Source: Chloroflexota bacterium (lineage in GTDB: Bacteria > Chloroflexota > Anaerolineae > Aggregatilineales > Phototrophicaceae). From it: a stretch of 64,000 bases of DNA. The position numbers and the translations under genes were made by a program. Every line of letters begins with the position of its first letter. Position 1 is the first letter of the stretch. The notes beneath the pieces were generated by a model that saw nothing but the letters and a program-made list of their open reading frames with translations, searched no databases and was not told the DNA's origin. The stretch covers positions 62,001 to 126,000 of the forward strand of contig JACAER010000035.1 of the NCBI GenBank assembly GCA_013388745.1, given 5' to 3'. Shown one piece after another: positions 32,739 through 43,457 of this stretch.

Positions 32739-33548
32739 ATGATGGACACTCCCGAAACTTCGCCCGCCCCGCTGCTGCCCGCGCACGGCGAAACCGTACC
32801 TGCGCAAAACCGGCGCGGCTGTCTCTGGCTGCTGGCCGGCGCCTTAGGCTGTCTCGGCGTGCTGCTGCTGATTCCGCTGATCGCGATTGTTTTTGGCTTC
32901 ACCAGCGTGGGCCTGATCGCACAGAACGTGCAGGGCATGTTCAGCGGCGCGCCGCTGCCGGCTGCGGCCAGCGTCGTTTCCAGCCAAACGCTTCTGGTCA
33001 GTATGCAGCCCCTGGGACAGTTGGTAACAGTCAGTGTGCAGTTGGCACAGGCCGATATTCAGGTGACGGTGCAGCAGGGCACGGGCAATCTGTGCGGCTT
33101 TTCGGCGAACCATGTCGCCCAGGGCACGATCGAAGCCGGAATCGACTTCGCCACCATTCACCCGGAAAACATCACTTATCAGGCCGAAAGCAACACCTAT
33201 ACTGTCACACTGCCCGCGCCGCAGCTCACAAGCTGTCGTCTCGATTACATCCGTCAGTATGACCGTTCCACCACCTTATGCGCGGTCGATTGGGATGAAG
33301 CGCGCCTGCTGGCGAATTACACCGCGCTGCTCAGTTTCCGCGATGATGCGCTGGAAGGCGGCGTGCTGACACGCGCGCAGCAGCAAACCCAGGTAGTGGT
33401 CGAAGGCTTTGTGCGCAGCCTGACGGCGGCCAATGTCGAAGTGGTCTTCGAGACAGCGCCCGCACCGCTGCCGGTTTCGTGCCAACCGCAGGCGCCCCAG
33501 GGCTGGACACAGGACGCGAACGGGGGCTGGCTTCGCCCTGGCGGCTGA
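32739..33548 (+). CDS. DUF4230 family membrane-anchored protein
   Basis: The 269-aa protein has a proline-rich cytoplasmic start, one membrane helix (about 30-57) and an extracytoplasmic domain. The domain pattern IEAGIDFATI, VTLPAPQLTSCRLDY, STTLCAVDWDEARLLANY fits DUF4230, a family of single-pass proteins with no established role. There are two adjacent ATGs at 32739 and 32742. It is convergent with the sugar transferase gene, 8 bases apart. Confidence 0.75.
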   Translation: MMDTPETSPAPLLPAHGETVPAQNRRGCLWLLAGALGCLGVLLLIPLIAIVFGFTSVGLIAQNVQGMFSGAPLPAAASVVSSQTLLVSMQPLGQLVTVSVQLAQADIQVTVQQGTGNLCGFSANHVAQGTIEAGIDFATIHPENITYQAESNTYTVTLPAPQLTSCRLDYIRQYDRSTTLCAVDWDEARLLANYTALLSFRDDALEGGVLTRAQQQTQVVVEGFVRSLTAANVEVVFETAPAPLPVSCQPQAPQGWTQDANGGWLRPGG

Positions 33549-33556
33549 TCGCGCGC

Positions 33557-34995
<1,439 letters not shown>

Positions 34996-34999
<4 letters not shown>

Positions 35000-36111
35000 T
35001 CAAATGCACGTTGATAACTGGTAATAGTTGCGGCGGCGGTGTGCCGCCACTGATAGCGGGCTGCCGCACGCAAGCCCTCTGCGCGTGCCTGCGTCTGCCA
35101 GGTGACATCCTGCGCGCGGCGCAGCGCCGCCGTCCATGCTGTCGTATCATGCGGCGGAACCAGTAGACCCGCCCCCCCCGCCACTTCCGGCAGCGACGAC
35201 GCCTCCGATACGACAACGGGCGTGCCACAGGCCAGCGCTTCCAGCACCGGCAGGCCAAAACCTTCGAACACCGAAGGATACACGAAAGCTGACGCACTAT
35301 TGTACCAGAGGGGCAGCGCTTCCGAAGGGATAAATCCCGGCAGGAGCACCTGCTGCTGCAAGCCGTGCTGCGCAATCGCCGCGAAAATGTCGTCATACTG
35401 CCAGCCTCTGCCCCCCGCCAGCACCAGCGGCAGCCGTTCGTCGGGGCGCAGCCCGGCGTAGGCGTGCAGCAGCGTGGGCAGGTTTTTGCGCGGTTCTAAC
35501 GTGCCGACGAACAGCCAGAACTGCTGCGGCAAGCCCTGTTCGTTTTTAAAAGCCGCGATTTCGGCGGCGGGCAGCGGCCTAAAGCGTGTCGCATCGTAGC
35601 CACAGGGCGCGACATCAATTTTTTCTGGCGCGATCCCCAACGACTGCGTGAGGTCGCGCGCGGTGCTGTGCGAAATAGCGATCACGCGACGGGCACGCTG
35701 GCAGCTTAAACCCGTCAGCAGCCGCAGATACAGGCGGCGCGCCGGCGACAGCACCTGTGGATAATGGATGAAGCTCAGATCGTACACTGTGACGACTGAT
35801 GGCTTGTTCAGCAGCAGCGGCGACACAAATGCCAGCGCGTGATAGAGATCGAACGCGCCCAACTGTAAGGGCTGCGCGCACTGTTCCCACAGAATGCGGC
35901 GCAGCGGCGATTCGGTGTCGAACGACGCGCGGCGCAGCGTGATGCCATCAAACTGGCTGCTGTTGCCTTTGCCGACCAACGCCGTAAAGCGCCAGTCGGC
36001 GGGCGCGGCGGCGGCCAGATGCGCCAGCAGGTTGCTGATGTAGCTGTGAATGCCGGCGGTGCGGTAGCCCGGTTGGCGCGCCAGTAAATGAGCGTTGAGT
36101 CCGATATGCAT
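34996..36111 (-). CDS. Glycosyltransferase family 4
   Basis: The 371-aa protein has the GT-B fold. The N-terminal half starts MHIGLNAHLL and contains a GIHSYISNLL loop. The C-terminal half has FVGTLEPRKNLPTLLHAYA (about 192-210), GFIPSEALPLWYNSASAFVYPS, and FEGFGLPVLEALACGTPVV with the acid of the EX7E motif. It should transfer a sugar from a nucleotide donor to a lipid-linked acceptor. It is encoded directly before the polyprenyl sugar transferase, overlapping by 4 bases, which supports a role in surface polysaccharide assembly. Confidence 0.9.
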
Positions 36112-36167
36112 AGCAGAATACGGTTCGCCTTCAGAAAAGACGGTTTTTCGACGAGCAGTGTAGAATT

Positions 36168-37109
36168 ATGCCGGATACCAAAAACAATCGACAGGGCGGC
36201 CTTGTGATTACACTGGATAATGTAACGCAGCTTAAAGTGCTGGCGCGGGTGAAACATGGCTGGGTGACGCAGGTCGCCTGGTCGCCGGATGGACGCGCGC
36301 TGGCGGTGGCGAATGCCGAAGGGGTAGCGCTGTATGCGGGGGGCTTCGGCGGCACTCCCAGCTCCACGCTGCGCCATCCCGCGCCGGCCAAAGGTGTGGC
36401 CTTTCATCCCACGCAGCCCTTAATCGCGGCGGCCTGCGCCGATACGCTGGTGCGTCTGTGGCTCAGCGCCGAAAAATACGTCGAACTGCGTGGGCACAGT
36501 GATGCCGCCAGCAGCGTTGTTTTTTCGCCCGATGGCGCGCAGCTTTTTTCGGCGGGCAGCGATGGGCAGATGATCGTCTGGAACGCGCAGCCACCCTATA
36601 CCCGGCTCAGCGCGCAGCAGCGCCACAGCGACGAAATGACCAGCCTCGCTGTATGGGGCGCTTTTGTTGCCAGCGGCGGCAAGGACAACAGCGTTCTCCT
36701 GTCGCCGTCTGAACAGCGCTTGGCGCATGACGATTGGGTGCGGCAGGTGCGTTTCGCGCCCAGCAGCGGTCTGCTGGCCTCCGCCAGCCGCGACATGCGC
36801 GTGCGCCTGTGGCGAATCGCTGAAACAGGCCGCCCAACAGCCCAGGCCGAGCTTGCGGCGCATTTTGGCGGCGCGGACAGCCTAGCCTTTTCGCCCGACG
36901 AAACCCTGCTGGCGACAGGGGGACGCGATAACATGATTCGGCTGTGGGATGTGCGCGCTGCGCTGGCGCGCGGGCGGCTGGAACGCGGCGACGCGCGGGC
37001 GGCACTTTCGGCGGCGGATAAGCCGGTGCTGACGCTGGCTTTTAACCCGGCGGGTACGCTGCTGGCGGCGGGCAGCGGCGACAACAGCGTGCGTTTGTGG
37101 GGGCTGTGA
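36168..37109 (+). CDS. WD40 repeat protein
   Basis: The 313-aa protein is a single seven-blade propeller. Blade marks include QVAWSPDGRALAVA, GVAFHPTQPLIAAACADTLV, SVVFSPDGAQLFSAGSDGQ, RFAPSSGLLASASRD, AFSPDETLLATGGRD and AFNPAGTLLAAGSGD, each followed by a V/I-R-L-W motif. There is no signal peptide, so it should be a cytoplasmic scaffold. ATG 36168 lacks a strong ribosome site. It is divergent from the glycosyltransferase gene with only 56 bases between. Confidence 0.85.
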   Translation: MPDTKNNRQGGLVITLDNVTQLKVLARVKHGWVTQVAWSPDGRALAVANAEGVALYAGGFGGTPSSTLRHPAPAKGVAFHPTQPLIAAACADTLVRLWLSAEKYVELRGHSDAASSVVFSPDGAQLFSAGSDGQMIVWNAQPPYTRLSAQQRHSDEMTSLAVWGAFVASGGKDNSVLLSPSEQRLAHDDWVRQVRFAPSSGLLASASRDMRVRLWRIAETGRPTAQAELAAHFGGADSLAFSPDETLLATGGRDNMIRLWDVRAALARGRLERGDARAALSAADKPVLTLAFNPAGTLLAAGSGDNSVRLWGL

Positions 37110-37201
37110 AAAACGCGCGGCAGTCCGTAACTTCGCGCCTGCAACTCTGCCGCGCCTGTACACGTAATAGAGGCATGGATACGTGATTAAGGAGAACAAA
37201 C

Positions 37202-37360
37202 ATGGGTTGTGGACGCGCTATTCTGTGCATTGTGTTCCCGCCGCTGGCGGTGATTGATCGCGGCTGCGGCACGGTGCTGATCGTCCTGGCGCTGACGCTG
37301 GCCGGTTGGGTGCCAGGCGCGATTGCCGCGCTGTTCCTGAATTACACCGCTGACCGCTAG
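37202..37360 (+). CDS. YqaE/Pmp3 family membrane protein
   Basis: The 52-aa protein has two membrane helices and the Pmp3/YqaE pattern: ILCIVFPPLAV in helix 1, RGCGT in the turn, and LTLAGWVPGAIAALFL in helix 2. Family members respond to membrane or salt stress in bacteria, yeast and plants. AAGGAG precedes ATG 37202, and a strong terminator follows. The preceding 92 bases contain a perfect 9-base inverted repeat with a 23-base loop (GCGCGGCAG 37115-37123 and CTGCCGCGC 37147-37155). Confidence 0.9.
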   Translation: MGCGRAILCIVFPPLAVIDRGCGTVLIVLALTLAGWVPGAIAALFLNYTADR

Positions 37361-37390
37361 ACCCAGACAAGCCCCAGTTTCACGGGCCAT

Positions 37391-37422
37391 CCATCCCATA
37401 CAAGGCGGGATGGCTCTTTTTT
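37391..37422 (+). terminator. Intrinsic terminator after the Pmp3-like gene
   Basis: CCATCCC (37391-37397) pairs with GGGATGG (37407-37413), followed by CTCTTTTTT. The opposite strand could also serve the remnant at 37429. Confidence 0.85.
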
Positions 37423-37428
37423 GCGTAT

Positions 37429-37665
37429 TTACGCCTGACCCTGCTCCCGATACCACGCTACTTCATCGCACAATGACGCTTCGAAAGGGCGGAATGTCGC
37501 GCCCAGTTCACGTTTGGCTTTGGCCGCCATGAGCGCGCTTAACTGGTTCATGGTCTGGATCGCGTCCACCGTCATCATAGGCGCGCTGTTGGTCAGACGC
37601 GCGGCGGCTTCGGCACCCCAGGCCACCGCCAGCGCCACAGGATAGGGCAGGCGCAGCAGCGGTGT
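37429..37665 (-). pseudogene. Remnant of an NAD-dependent epimerase/dehydratase (C-terminal 80 residues)
   Basis: The frame ending at TAA 37429-37431 reads like the tail of an extended SDR epimerase: LPYPVALAVAWGAEAAARL, MMTVDAIQTMNQLSAL and AKRELGATFRPFEASLCDEVAWYREQG. The last stretch is the typical C-terminal helix of this family. The Rossmann and catalytic domains are missing. Similarity seems to stop near 37665, next to a perfect inverted repeat, and the DinB gene follows at once. It is probably a deletion remnant. Confidence 0.6.
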
Positions 37666-37686
37666 CGCTGCGCTTCTAGCGCAGCG
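37666..37686. repeat. Perfect inverted repeat at the epimerase breakpoint
   Basis: CGCTGCGC (37666-37673) and GCGCAGCG (37679-37686) flank TTCTA. It is not followed by a T-run on the plus strand longer than three. Its position coincides with the loss of epimerase similarity. Confidence 0.5.
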
Positions 37687-37718
37687 TTTCCCCGCCTTCG
37701 CTTCAATGAGCGCTCGGT

Positions 37719-38189
37719 TTAACCAATCCAGTCCTTAAGCTGCTGCGGCAGCGGCTTGTTCATAGCCTTCAGATAAATCGTCACTTTGCCAAAAAAGATC
37801 AGCAGCGCTTGCAGATAGACCGTCATCTGCACTTCCACCGTCAGCGGAAAGCCGCGATCAATCGTCTTTTGCAAGTCGGCGTCAGAAAAGGCCGACAGCG
37901 TGGCCTTCAGGTCGGCGTCGAGCGTTTGATACCAGGCTTTGAGGCGTGCGACGCTGTTTTCCAGGCCGGGTTCGGGGTTACGGTAGCTCCAATCCTGCTT
38001 GAGCGTTTTCAGCGACTGGATATAGCTGTGGTCAACTTCGCCACATTCGCGGCAGAGCGCGCCGAGCGTCATATTTTGCCCGCCGGGCGAAAACGCCAGA
38101 TCGGCGTCGCTCAGCGCGTCCATCAACTGCGTGCGCAGCGCCAGCGAGCCTTCGACCCACGACCATTGTTCCTGCATGAAGCGATTCAT
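37719..38189 (-). CDS. DinB-like family protein (second copy type)
   Basis: The 156-aa protein fits a DinB-like four-helix bundle: MNRFMQEQWSWVEGSL at the start, LGALCRECGEVDHSYIQSL in helix 2 and VYLQALLIFFGKVTIYLKAM in the last helix. The metal-ligand histidines of the superfamily are mostly absent in the last helix (one His in EVDHSY), so metal binding is doubtful. ATG 38189 is preferred over an upstream frame start at 38216 because AGGAG precedes it and the -10 box at 38227-38232 would start transcription between the two. Confidence 0.7.
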   Translation of the reverse strand: MNRFMQEQWSWVEGSLALRTQLMDALSDADLAFSPGGQNMTLGALCRECGEVDHSYIQSLKTLKQDWSYRNPEPGLENSVARLKAWYQTLDADLKATLSAFSDADLQKTIDRGFPLTVEVQMTVYLQALLIFFGKVTIYLKAMNKPLPQQLKDWIG

Positions 38190-38226
38190 GAAAAACTGCT
38201 CCTGTGAATAGAACACATGAGCAGAA

Positions 38227-38232
38227 ATTATA
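38227..38232 (-). promoter_or_regulatory. -10 box of the DinB-like gene
   Basis: TATAAT on the minus strand within TGCTATAATTT, 38 bases before the chosen start codon. Confidence 0.5.
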
Positions 38233-38263
38233 GCACTAAAGTTCTAGCGCGCCAGCCCCAATA

Positions 38264-41200
38264 TCAGCGCACAGACCGCGCGAATGCCTCTTCCGGGTCG
38301 GCGCTGGTTTGCGCGCCCACCACCGGCAGCGTGAAGGCGAAGATGCTGCCGCCCACTGGGTTGTCCTCGATCCAGATGCGCCCGCCGTGCGCTTCGACCA
38401 CCAGCCGGCAGAAGGTCAGCCCCAGCCCTGTCCCGCGCCGCGCGCCGCGCCGCCCGCGAATCTGCACGAAGCGATCGAACAGGCTGTGCTTGTAATCGTC
38501 GGGAATGCCCGGCCCTTGATCGACAATTTCGACGCGCACGTACTGCTGCGCATCGGGCAGGGCGGCGCGGATCATGACGGTCGAATCGGCGGGGGCATAT
38601 TTGAGGGCGTTATCGACCAGATTCGAGAGCACGCGCTCGACCTTGTCGGCGTCGATCGAAAGCATGGGCAGCACATCGGGGATTTGCGATGTAATCTCGA
38701 TATTCAGTTCGTGCGCCAGGGGACTCAGTTCCACACACACACTGTCGGCCAGCGTCGCCAGTTCGGTCGATTCGATGTCGAGCGTCAGTTGGCCGCTTTC
38801 CATCTTGGAAATATCGAGCAGCGAATCGACGCGGCTGAGCAGCTTACGAATCGCGCGCTGGCTGGTCTCGGTGATGTCCTGCACCTGCGCGCGCAGATCG
38901 CCCGGCGGCACCAGCTCGCGCATCAGCTTCAGGCTGGTGGTCACGGCGGTGAGCGGGCTGCGCAGGTCATGCACGATCATGCGCGACAAGTCTTCGCGCG
39001 CGCGTTCCAGTTCGTGTTCTTCGGTCTTGTTATAAAAGACCAGCAGCGCGCCCATCGCCTTACCCTGTTCGTCGCGCACAGGGATAATCTGACGGCGGAT
39101 ATAGAGCTTGCCCAGGGGCGCATCGACGGCGTAAAACACGGCTTCGAAGCTGGAATGGCCGTTGCGTCCGTGCAGCGTTTCGACCACAGCCAGCAAATCC
39201 TGCGGCGTATGAAAGCCCATGCGCTCGGCAGAGGCGCTTGTGTCCTGTTCGGCGATCTCGTAGACCGTTTTGCCGATGAGTTCGTCGGGCTGGAGGCCGA
39301 TCAGATCAACGCGCGGGTTTGCCAGGGCGATTTTGCCGTCGTAATCGACCAGCACGATGGCTTCTTCCATCGCGGCCAGGATGACTTGCAGGCGGTCAAG
39401 CGCTTCGCTGATGCGCTGGAACAGGCGCGCGTTGCTGAGCGCGATCACCACCTGATTAGCGATTTGCGCGGCGAAATGCACATCTTCGTCGCCATAGGCG
39501 GCGGGGATTTCGTTTTCCAGCAGCAGCAGGCCAATCCACTCGCGGTCACTGTACAGCGGTGTCCACAACTGTGCTTGCGTGCTTTCCGCGAGCGGCACGC
39601 TGTCCGATTGGCTGCGCACATCCGGCACCAGCACATGCTGGCCGCTGGCCAGGGCCTGCGCGTAAGCGGGCAGCAGGCGGAAACGTTCACTGGCGCGCGG
39701 CGGACGTGTGGCGATCGGGCGCAGCACGCCTTTATCGTCACGCAGCATCACCAGCCCGACGTGCGACTTGGTGGCGTCGGTGGCATACGACAGCGCCAGT
39801 TCGCCGATCTGATCGACGCTCATGGTAGCCGTCAGCAGCCGTCCGATAGCCGCCAGCGCGAATAACTGCTCGACACGCTGTTCCAGCGCGGCGTCGGTTT
39901 TGCTGTACAGGCGCGCGTTGTTCAACGCCTGCGAGGCCTGCGTGGCAAACGTGCGCAGCAGTTCGACCATTTCTGTGCCGAAAGCCTGATGGCTGTCGTA
40001 ATACAGCACCAGCACGCCCAGATCGGCGCTGCCCGTCAGCAGCGGCAGTTCGATCCAGGCGCTTTTCTTTTCGTGCATCAGCAGCGGCACATAGCTGCGC
40101 GCGCGCGGGTCTTTTAGAATGTTTTTGATGGTGATCGGCTGACCAAGCAAATCTTCGCGGCTGTTGAGCAGCGGCTCTGGCGGATTGTCCGCGAACGCCT
40201 GGCTCAGTCCGCCGGTGCGCGCCAGCCGCAAATAGGTTTGCCGCTCGTCCCACAGATACACGGCCACCGCGCTGGCGCCGGCGATGGCCCCCGACGAGGC
40301 GATCAACGTTTCCAGTACTGCATCGCGCGAGAGCGTGCCGCTCATCAGCGAGGCGATGCTGTTGAGCGTGCCCAACTGGTGGATGCGCTGCGACTGCTGT
40401 TCGTAAAGCTGCGCGTTTTCGATAGCGATGCTGGCGCTGGCCGCCACAATGTTCAGCAGGCGCAGATGGTTGGGCGTAAAATGCTGCCCCGCATCGGACG
40501 ATTCGACAGCAATGGCCCCCAGCGTGCGCCCGCCGGCCAGCAGCGGCACGCCCATCCACGAATGCGGCGCGGGCTGGGTCAGGTTAATGCCCAGTTCGCG
40601 CGCTTCGGCTTCGACATCATCGCTGAACAGCAGCGCCGTTTGCGTTTCCAGGACGCGGCTGAGCAGCGGATAGCGTGTATAGCGCAGATCGAAGGTCGCG
40701 TTGGAATCATCGACCGGCGCGACTGTCTGTTTTTGCTCGCCATCCTTGAAGATCAGCGGGAATTCCAGCTTTTCGCGGTTATAGAGCGCCAGCACAAAAT
40801 TGTTGACATCCAGCAGCGTCGAAACCTGCAAATAGATATTTTTCAGCAGCGTATTGAGCTGCAAATGCGAGCGCATGGACTGCGTGATCACCGAGAGCGT
40901 GCGCACTTCGTCAAGCTGCTTGCGTAGTTGGAACTGGGCGATCGACAGGCGGTGCAGGCCGACGATCGCCAGCAGAATGCCGAGCACCAGGATGATAAAG
41001 GCCACATCGGCCAGCGAATTGCGGATATGCGCGCCCAGAATGCCCAACGGCACCGGCACCACCAGCACCACCAGCACTTCCAGCCAGCTTTCGTGCAGGA
41101 TACGACGCAGCGAACGGCCTTCGCTGTAGGCTTGCAGCGCGAATACCCCGAAGTAAAAAATGACGTAGGCAAAGCTGAAAATCAGGATAGCGAGCACATT

Positions 41201-41683
41201 GCTCAGATTGATTTCCCCATCGGCGTCTGGCAGACCCAGCGGCAGCGGCATGCCCAGCGCCAGATAGATTTCTGAGGCGAAAAACAAACTGAGCGTGACT
41301 CCCGCGCTGACAAACAAGACCGTCGCCAGCGCATCCCGCCGCGTATAGGGCGTGCCGACCGGTTGGCGGTTGTCGCGCAGCAGCATGGCGAGGCTGCCGA
41401 TCACGCCGCCGATAAAGACCACCCACAGGATTTCACCGCGCACACTGGTTTCTCTGGCGTTCAACGAAAGAAAGGCGACAATCCCCGCCACATGCGCGGC
41501 GCTCAGCGTGCCTTCGGCCAGCAGTACGCTGAAATACAACGCGAAGGCCGTCAGCAGGCCATAGGCGATCATCAACTCCTGATCTGCTGTCGGCAAGGGC
41601 AGGGGCAGATGCGTCAGCAGCACCGCCGCAGTCGCCACACCCAACAGCCAGGGCACAACTGTTTTGACCAGTGGAGATTTCAT
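38264..41683 (-). CDS. Multi-GAF, PAS sensor histidine kinase
   Basis: The 1139-aa protein has about eight N-terminal membrane helices (1-260), then successive GAF domains at about 280-440, 445-600 and 625-770 separated by long signalling helices. A PAS domain follows (about 785-890; VDYDGKIALANPRVDLIG). The kinase core has the H-box MIVHDLRSPLTAV with H905, N-box NLVDNALKYAPAD, DQGPGIPDD and GTGLGLTFCRLVVEAHGG. ATG 41683 is preferred to a TTG at 41704 although neither has a clear ribosome site. No response regulator is adjacent, so the partner is elsewhere. A perfect palindrome lies just upstream. Confidence 0.92.
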   Translation of the reverse strand: MKSPLVKTVVPWLLGVATAAVLLTHLPLPLPTADQELMIAYGLLTAFALYFSVLLAEGTLSAAHVAGIVAFLSLNARETSVRGEILWVVFIGGVIGSLAMLLRDNRQPVGTPYTRRDALATVLFVSAGVTLSLFFASEIYLALGMPLPLGLPDADGEINLSNVLAILIFSFAYVIFYFGVFALQAYSEGRSLRRILHESWLEVLVVLVVPVPLGILGAHIRNSLADVAFIILVLGILLAIVGLHRLSIAQFQLRKQLDEVRTLSVITQSMRSHLQLNTLLKNIYLQVSTLLDVNNFVLALYNREKLEFPLIFKDGEQKQTVAPVDDSNATFDLRYTRYPLLSRVLETQTALLFSDDVEAEARELGINLTQPAPHSWMGVPLLAGGRTLGAIAVESSDAGQHFTPNHLRLLNIVAASASIAIENAQLYEQQSQRIHQLGTLNSIASLMSGTLSRDAVLETLIASSGAIAGASAVAVYLWDERQTYLRLARTGGLSQAFADNPPEPLLNSREDLLGQPITIKNILKDPRARSYVPLLMHEKKSAWIELPLLTGSADLGVLVLYYDSHQAFGTEMVELLRTFATQASQALNNARLYSKTDAALEQRVEQLFALAAIGRLLTATMSVDQIGELALSYATDATKSHVGLVMLRDDKGVLRPIATRPPRASERFRLLPAYAQALASGQHVLVPDVRSQSDSVPLAESTQAQLWTPLYSDREWIGLLLLENEIPAAYGDEDVHFAAQIANQVVIALSNARLFQRISEALDRLQVILAAMEEAIVLVDYDGKIALANPRVDLIGLQPDELIGKTVYEIAEQDTSASAERMGFHTPQDLLAVVETLHGRNGHSSFEAVFYAVDAPLGKLYIRRQIIPVRDEQGKAMGALLVFYNKTEEHELERAREDLSRMIVHDLRSPLTAVTTSLKLMRELVPPGDLRAQVQDITETSQRAIRKLLSRVDSLLDISKMESGQLTLDIESTELATLADSVCVELSPLAHELNIEITSQIPDVLPMLSIDADKVERVLSNLVDNALKYAPADSTVMIRAALPDAQQYVRVEIVDQGPGIPDDYKHSLFDRFVQIRGRRGARRGTGLGLTFCRLVVEAHGGRIWIEDNPVGGSIFAFTLPVVGAQTSADPEEAFARSVR

Positions 41684-41692
41684 CACACAAAC

Positions 41693-41706
41693 ATTTGTAT
41701 ACAAAT
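41693..41706. promoter_or_regulatory. 14-bp palindrome upstream of the multi-GAF kinase
   Basis: ATTTGTA and TACAAAT form a perfect palindrome 10 bases from the kinase start codon, inside an AT-rich gap (41684-41819). It could be an operator. The gap holds no gene. Confidence 0.4.
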
Positions 41707-41819
41707 CGATACATCAATCATACTGTATATTTACTCGTTTACACACCTCATGGCAGGGGGTTTTTAACTTTTTTATGATTCGAATATGGTGTTCTGTAAA
41801 AATTAGAACTAAAGATGCA

Positions 41820-43445
41820 TTAGTCCTGTACAGAGGACGTGTTCAACAGTTCAGCCGACGACAAACTGAAAGTATCCTCTGGTGGGGCGTCGGGCACGAT
41901 AGGCAGCGTAAAGGAGAAACACGCGCCGCCCAGGTCGCTGTCGTTATCGACCCAGATGTTTTCGCCGTGCGCTTCAATCGTCAGCTTGCAGAAGGTCAGC
42001 CCTAACCCATTGCCCTTGGCGCCGCGTATCGGGCCTTTGCCTTTGACCTGGGAAATGAATTTGTCGAAGATGCGTTCGCGTTCGTCATGCGGGACGCCGG
42101 GGCCGCTGTCCATCACCTGCACCAGCACTTTGTTACGATTCTCTGGTTGGCGCGCGCGCAGCAAAATCGTGCCCCCGCTCGGCGTATACTTGATAGCGTT
42201 GTCGATCAGATTGGTCAGCACGCGCTGGATTTTTTCGCTGTCTACCAGCACCGCCGGCACATCGCCAGGGATATCGAAGCGCACGTTGATATTGGCCGTC
42301 TGCGCCGAGATGCGCATACTGATGAAAGCGTCCTGCGCGATGGCCTCCACGCTGGCGGGCGCGAACTTCAGCGGCATCTTGCGCTGTTCGAGCTTCGCCA
42401 CATCCAACATACTATCCACCAGCAGCAGCAGCTTGTAGGCACTGGTCAGCGAAACATCCAGCGTCGTGCCGACCATGTACATCGTGTCGGGGTCTTGCAC
42501 GCTTTCCTTCGCCAGCGTCAGCGCGCTGATGATCGATCCCAGCGGCCCGCGCAGGTCATGGACGATCATGTGCGTCACTTCGTCGCGGTAGCTTTCGAGC
42601 TGTTTTTCTTCGGTGATGTCGCGCAGCACCAGCAGCCGCCCGATGATCTGATGGTCAGAATCAGTGACAGGCGAGCCGATTTCTTCGATATACGTAAACT
42701 GCTCATGCACAAAACGCGCGAACTGGCGGCGGGTGATGCGCTCCGGTTCTTCCTGCAAAATGCGCGCCAGATCCGCCACTTCGGTTTGCGAATAGCCGCC
42801 TTCGCCCAGCTCGCCCGCCTGGGCCTGGCTTATCAGCGTTTCGGCGAAGCGCCGGTTCGTGCGCTCCTCCAGGCTGATTCCTAACAGGCGCTCGGCAGAG
42901 GGATTGTAGTCGATCAGCAGCCCGCGCCGGTCGAGCAGAATCACGCCGTCGCGCGTCGAATCGAGAATGGCGCGGGTGCGGTTGCTGCTGGAGCGAATCT
43001 GCTCGCTGAGCATGGCGTTTTCCAGATGCCCCGCAGCCTGGATGCTCAACAGGTCAAGCGCGCCCAGTTCACTTTCTTCCAGGTGCTGCATGGCGGTAAA
43101 GCCCAGACACAGCACCTCGCTGATGCGCCGGTTGCGTTTGATGGGCACGCCGATCAAGGTGATATAGTCGCGCGTATCGACATACTCATAAGGCGGATAC
43201 TCGCGCAGATCCGCCATCACCGTCAGCCCGCCCTCTTTGATAATCTGATAGGCCAGTTTGCCGCGAATCAGCGTTTCTTCCAGTTCAAGTTTACGCGCCG
43301 GGTTATAACGCCGCCCGGAAAGCAGCAGCATTTCGTCGTTGAGCGCGTTATAACTGAAGAGCGCGGCGTCCTGCGCGTTGAGCATACTGAAGCTGGTCTG
43401 CAAGATGGCTGTCGCCACTTCGCCGATCTCGTGGGCGTTGGACAT
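41820..43445 (-). CDS. GAF-PAS sensor histidine kinase (kinase part of a split gene)
   Basis: The 541-aa frame carries a GAF domain (about 1-150), a PAS domain (about 160-280; LDRRGLLIDYNPSAERLLGI), the H-box MIVHDLRGPLGSI with H296, N-box NLIDNAIKYTPSGG, DSGPGVPHDE and GNGLGLTFCKLTIEAHG. Its ATG has no ribosome site. The four codons before it (LALL) lie in the same frame as the upstream 946-aa protein, directly after that protein's TAA. The two probably derive from one long kinase of about 1490 residues. It could still be translated by reinitiation. No regulator gene is adjacent. Confidence 0.88.
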   Translation of the reverse strand: MSNAHEIGEVATAILQTSFSMLNAQDAALFSYNALNDEMLLLSGRRYNPARKLELEETLIRGKLAYQIIKEGGLTVMADLREYPPYEYVDTRDYITLIGVPIKRNRRISEVLCLGFTAMQHLEESELGALDLLSIQAAGHLENAMLSEQIRSSSNRTRAILDSTRDGVILLDRRGLLIDYNPSAERLLGISLEERTNRRFAETLISQAQAGELGEGGYSQTEVADLARILQEEPERITRRQFARFVHEQFTYIEEIGSPVTDSDHQIIGRLLVLRDITEEKQLESYRDEVTHMIVHDLRGPLGSIISALTLAKESVQDPDTMYMVGTTLDVSLTSAYKLLLLVDSMLDVAKLEQRKMPLKFAPASVEAIAQDAFISMRISAQTANINVRFDIPGDVPAVLVDSEKIQRVLTNLIDNAIKYTPSGGTILLRARQPENRNKVLVQVMDSGPGVPHDERERIFDKFISQVKGKGPIRGAKGNGLGLTFCKLTIEAHGENIWVDNDSDLGGACFSFTLPIVPDAPPEDTFSLSSAELLNTSSVQD

Positions 43446-43457
43446 GAGCAGTGCCAG

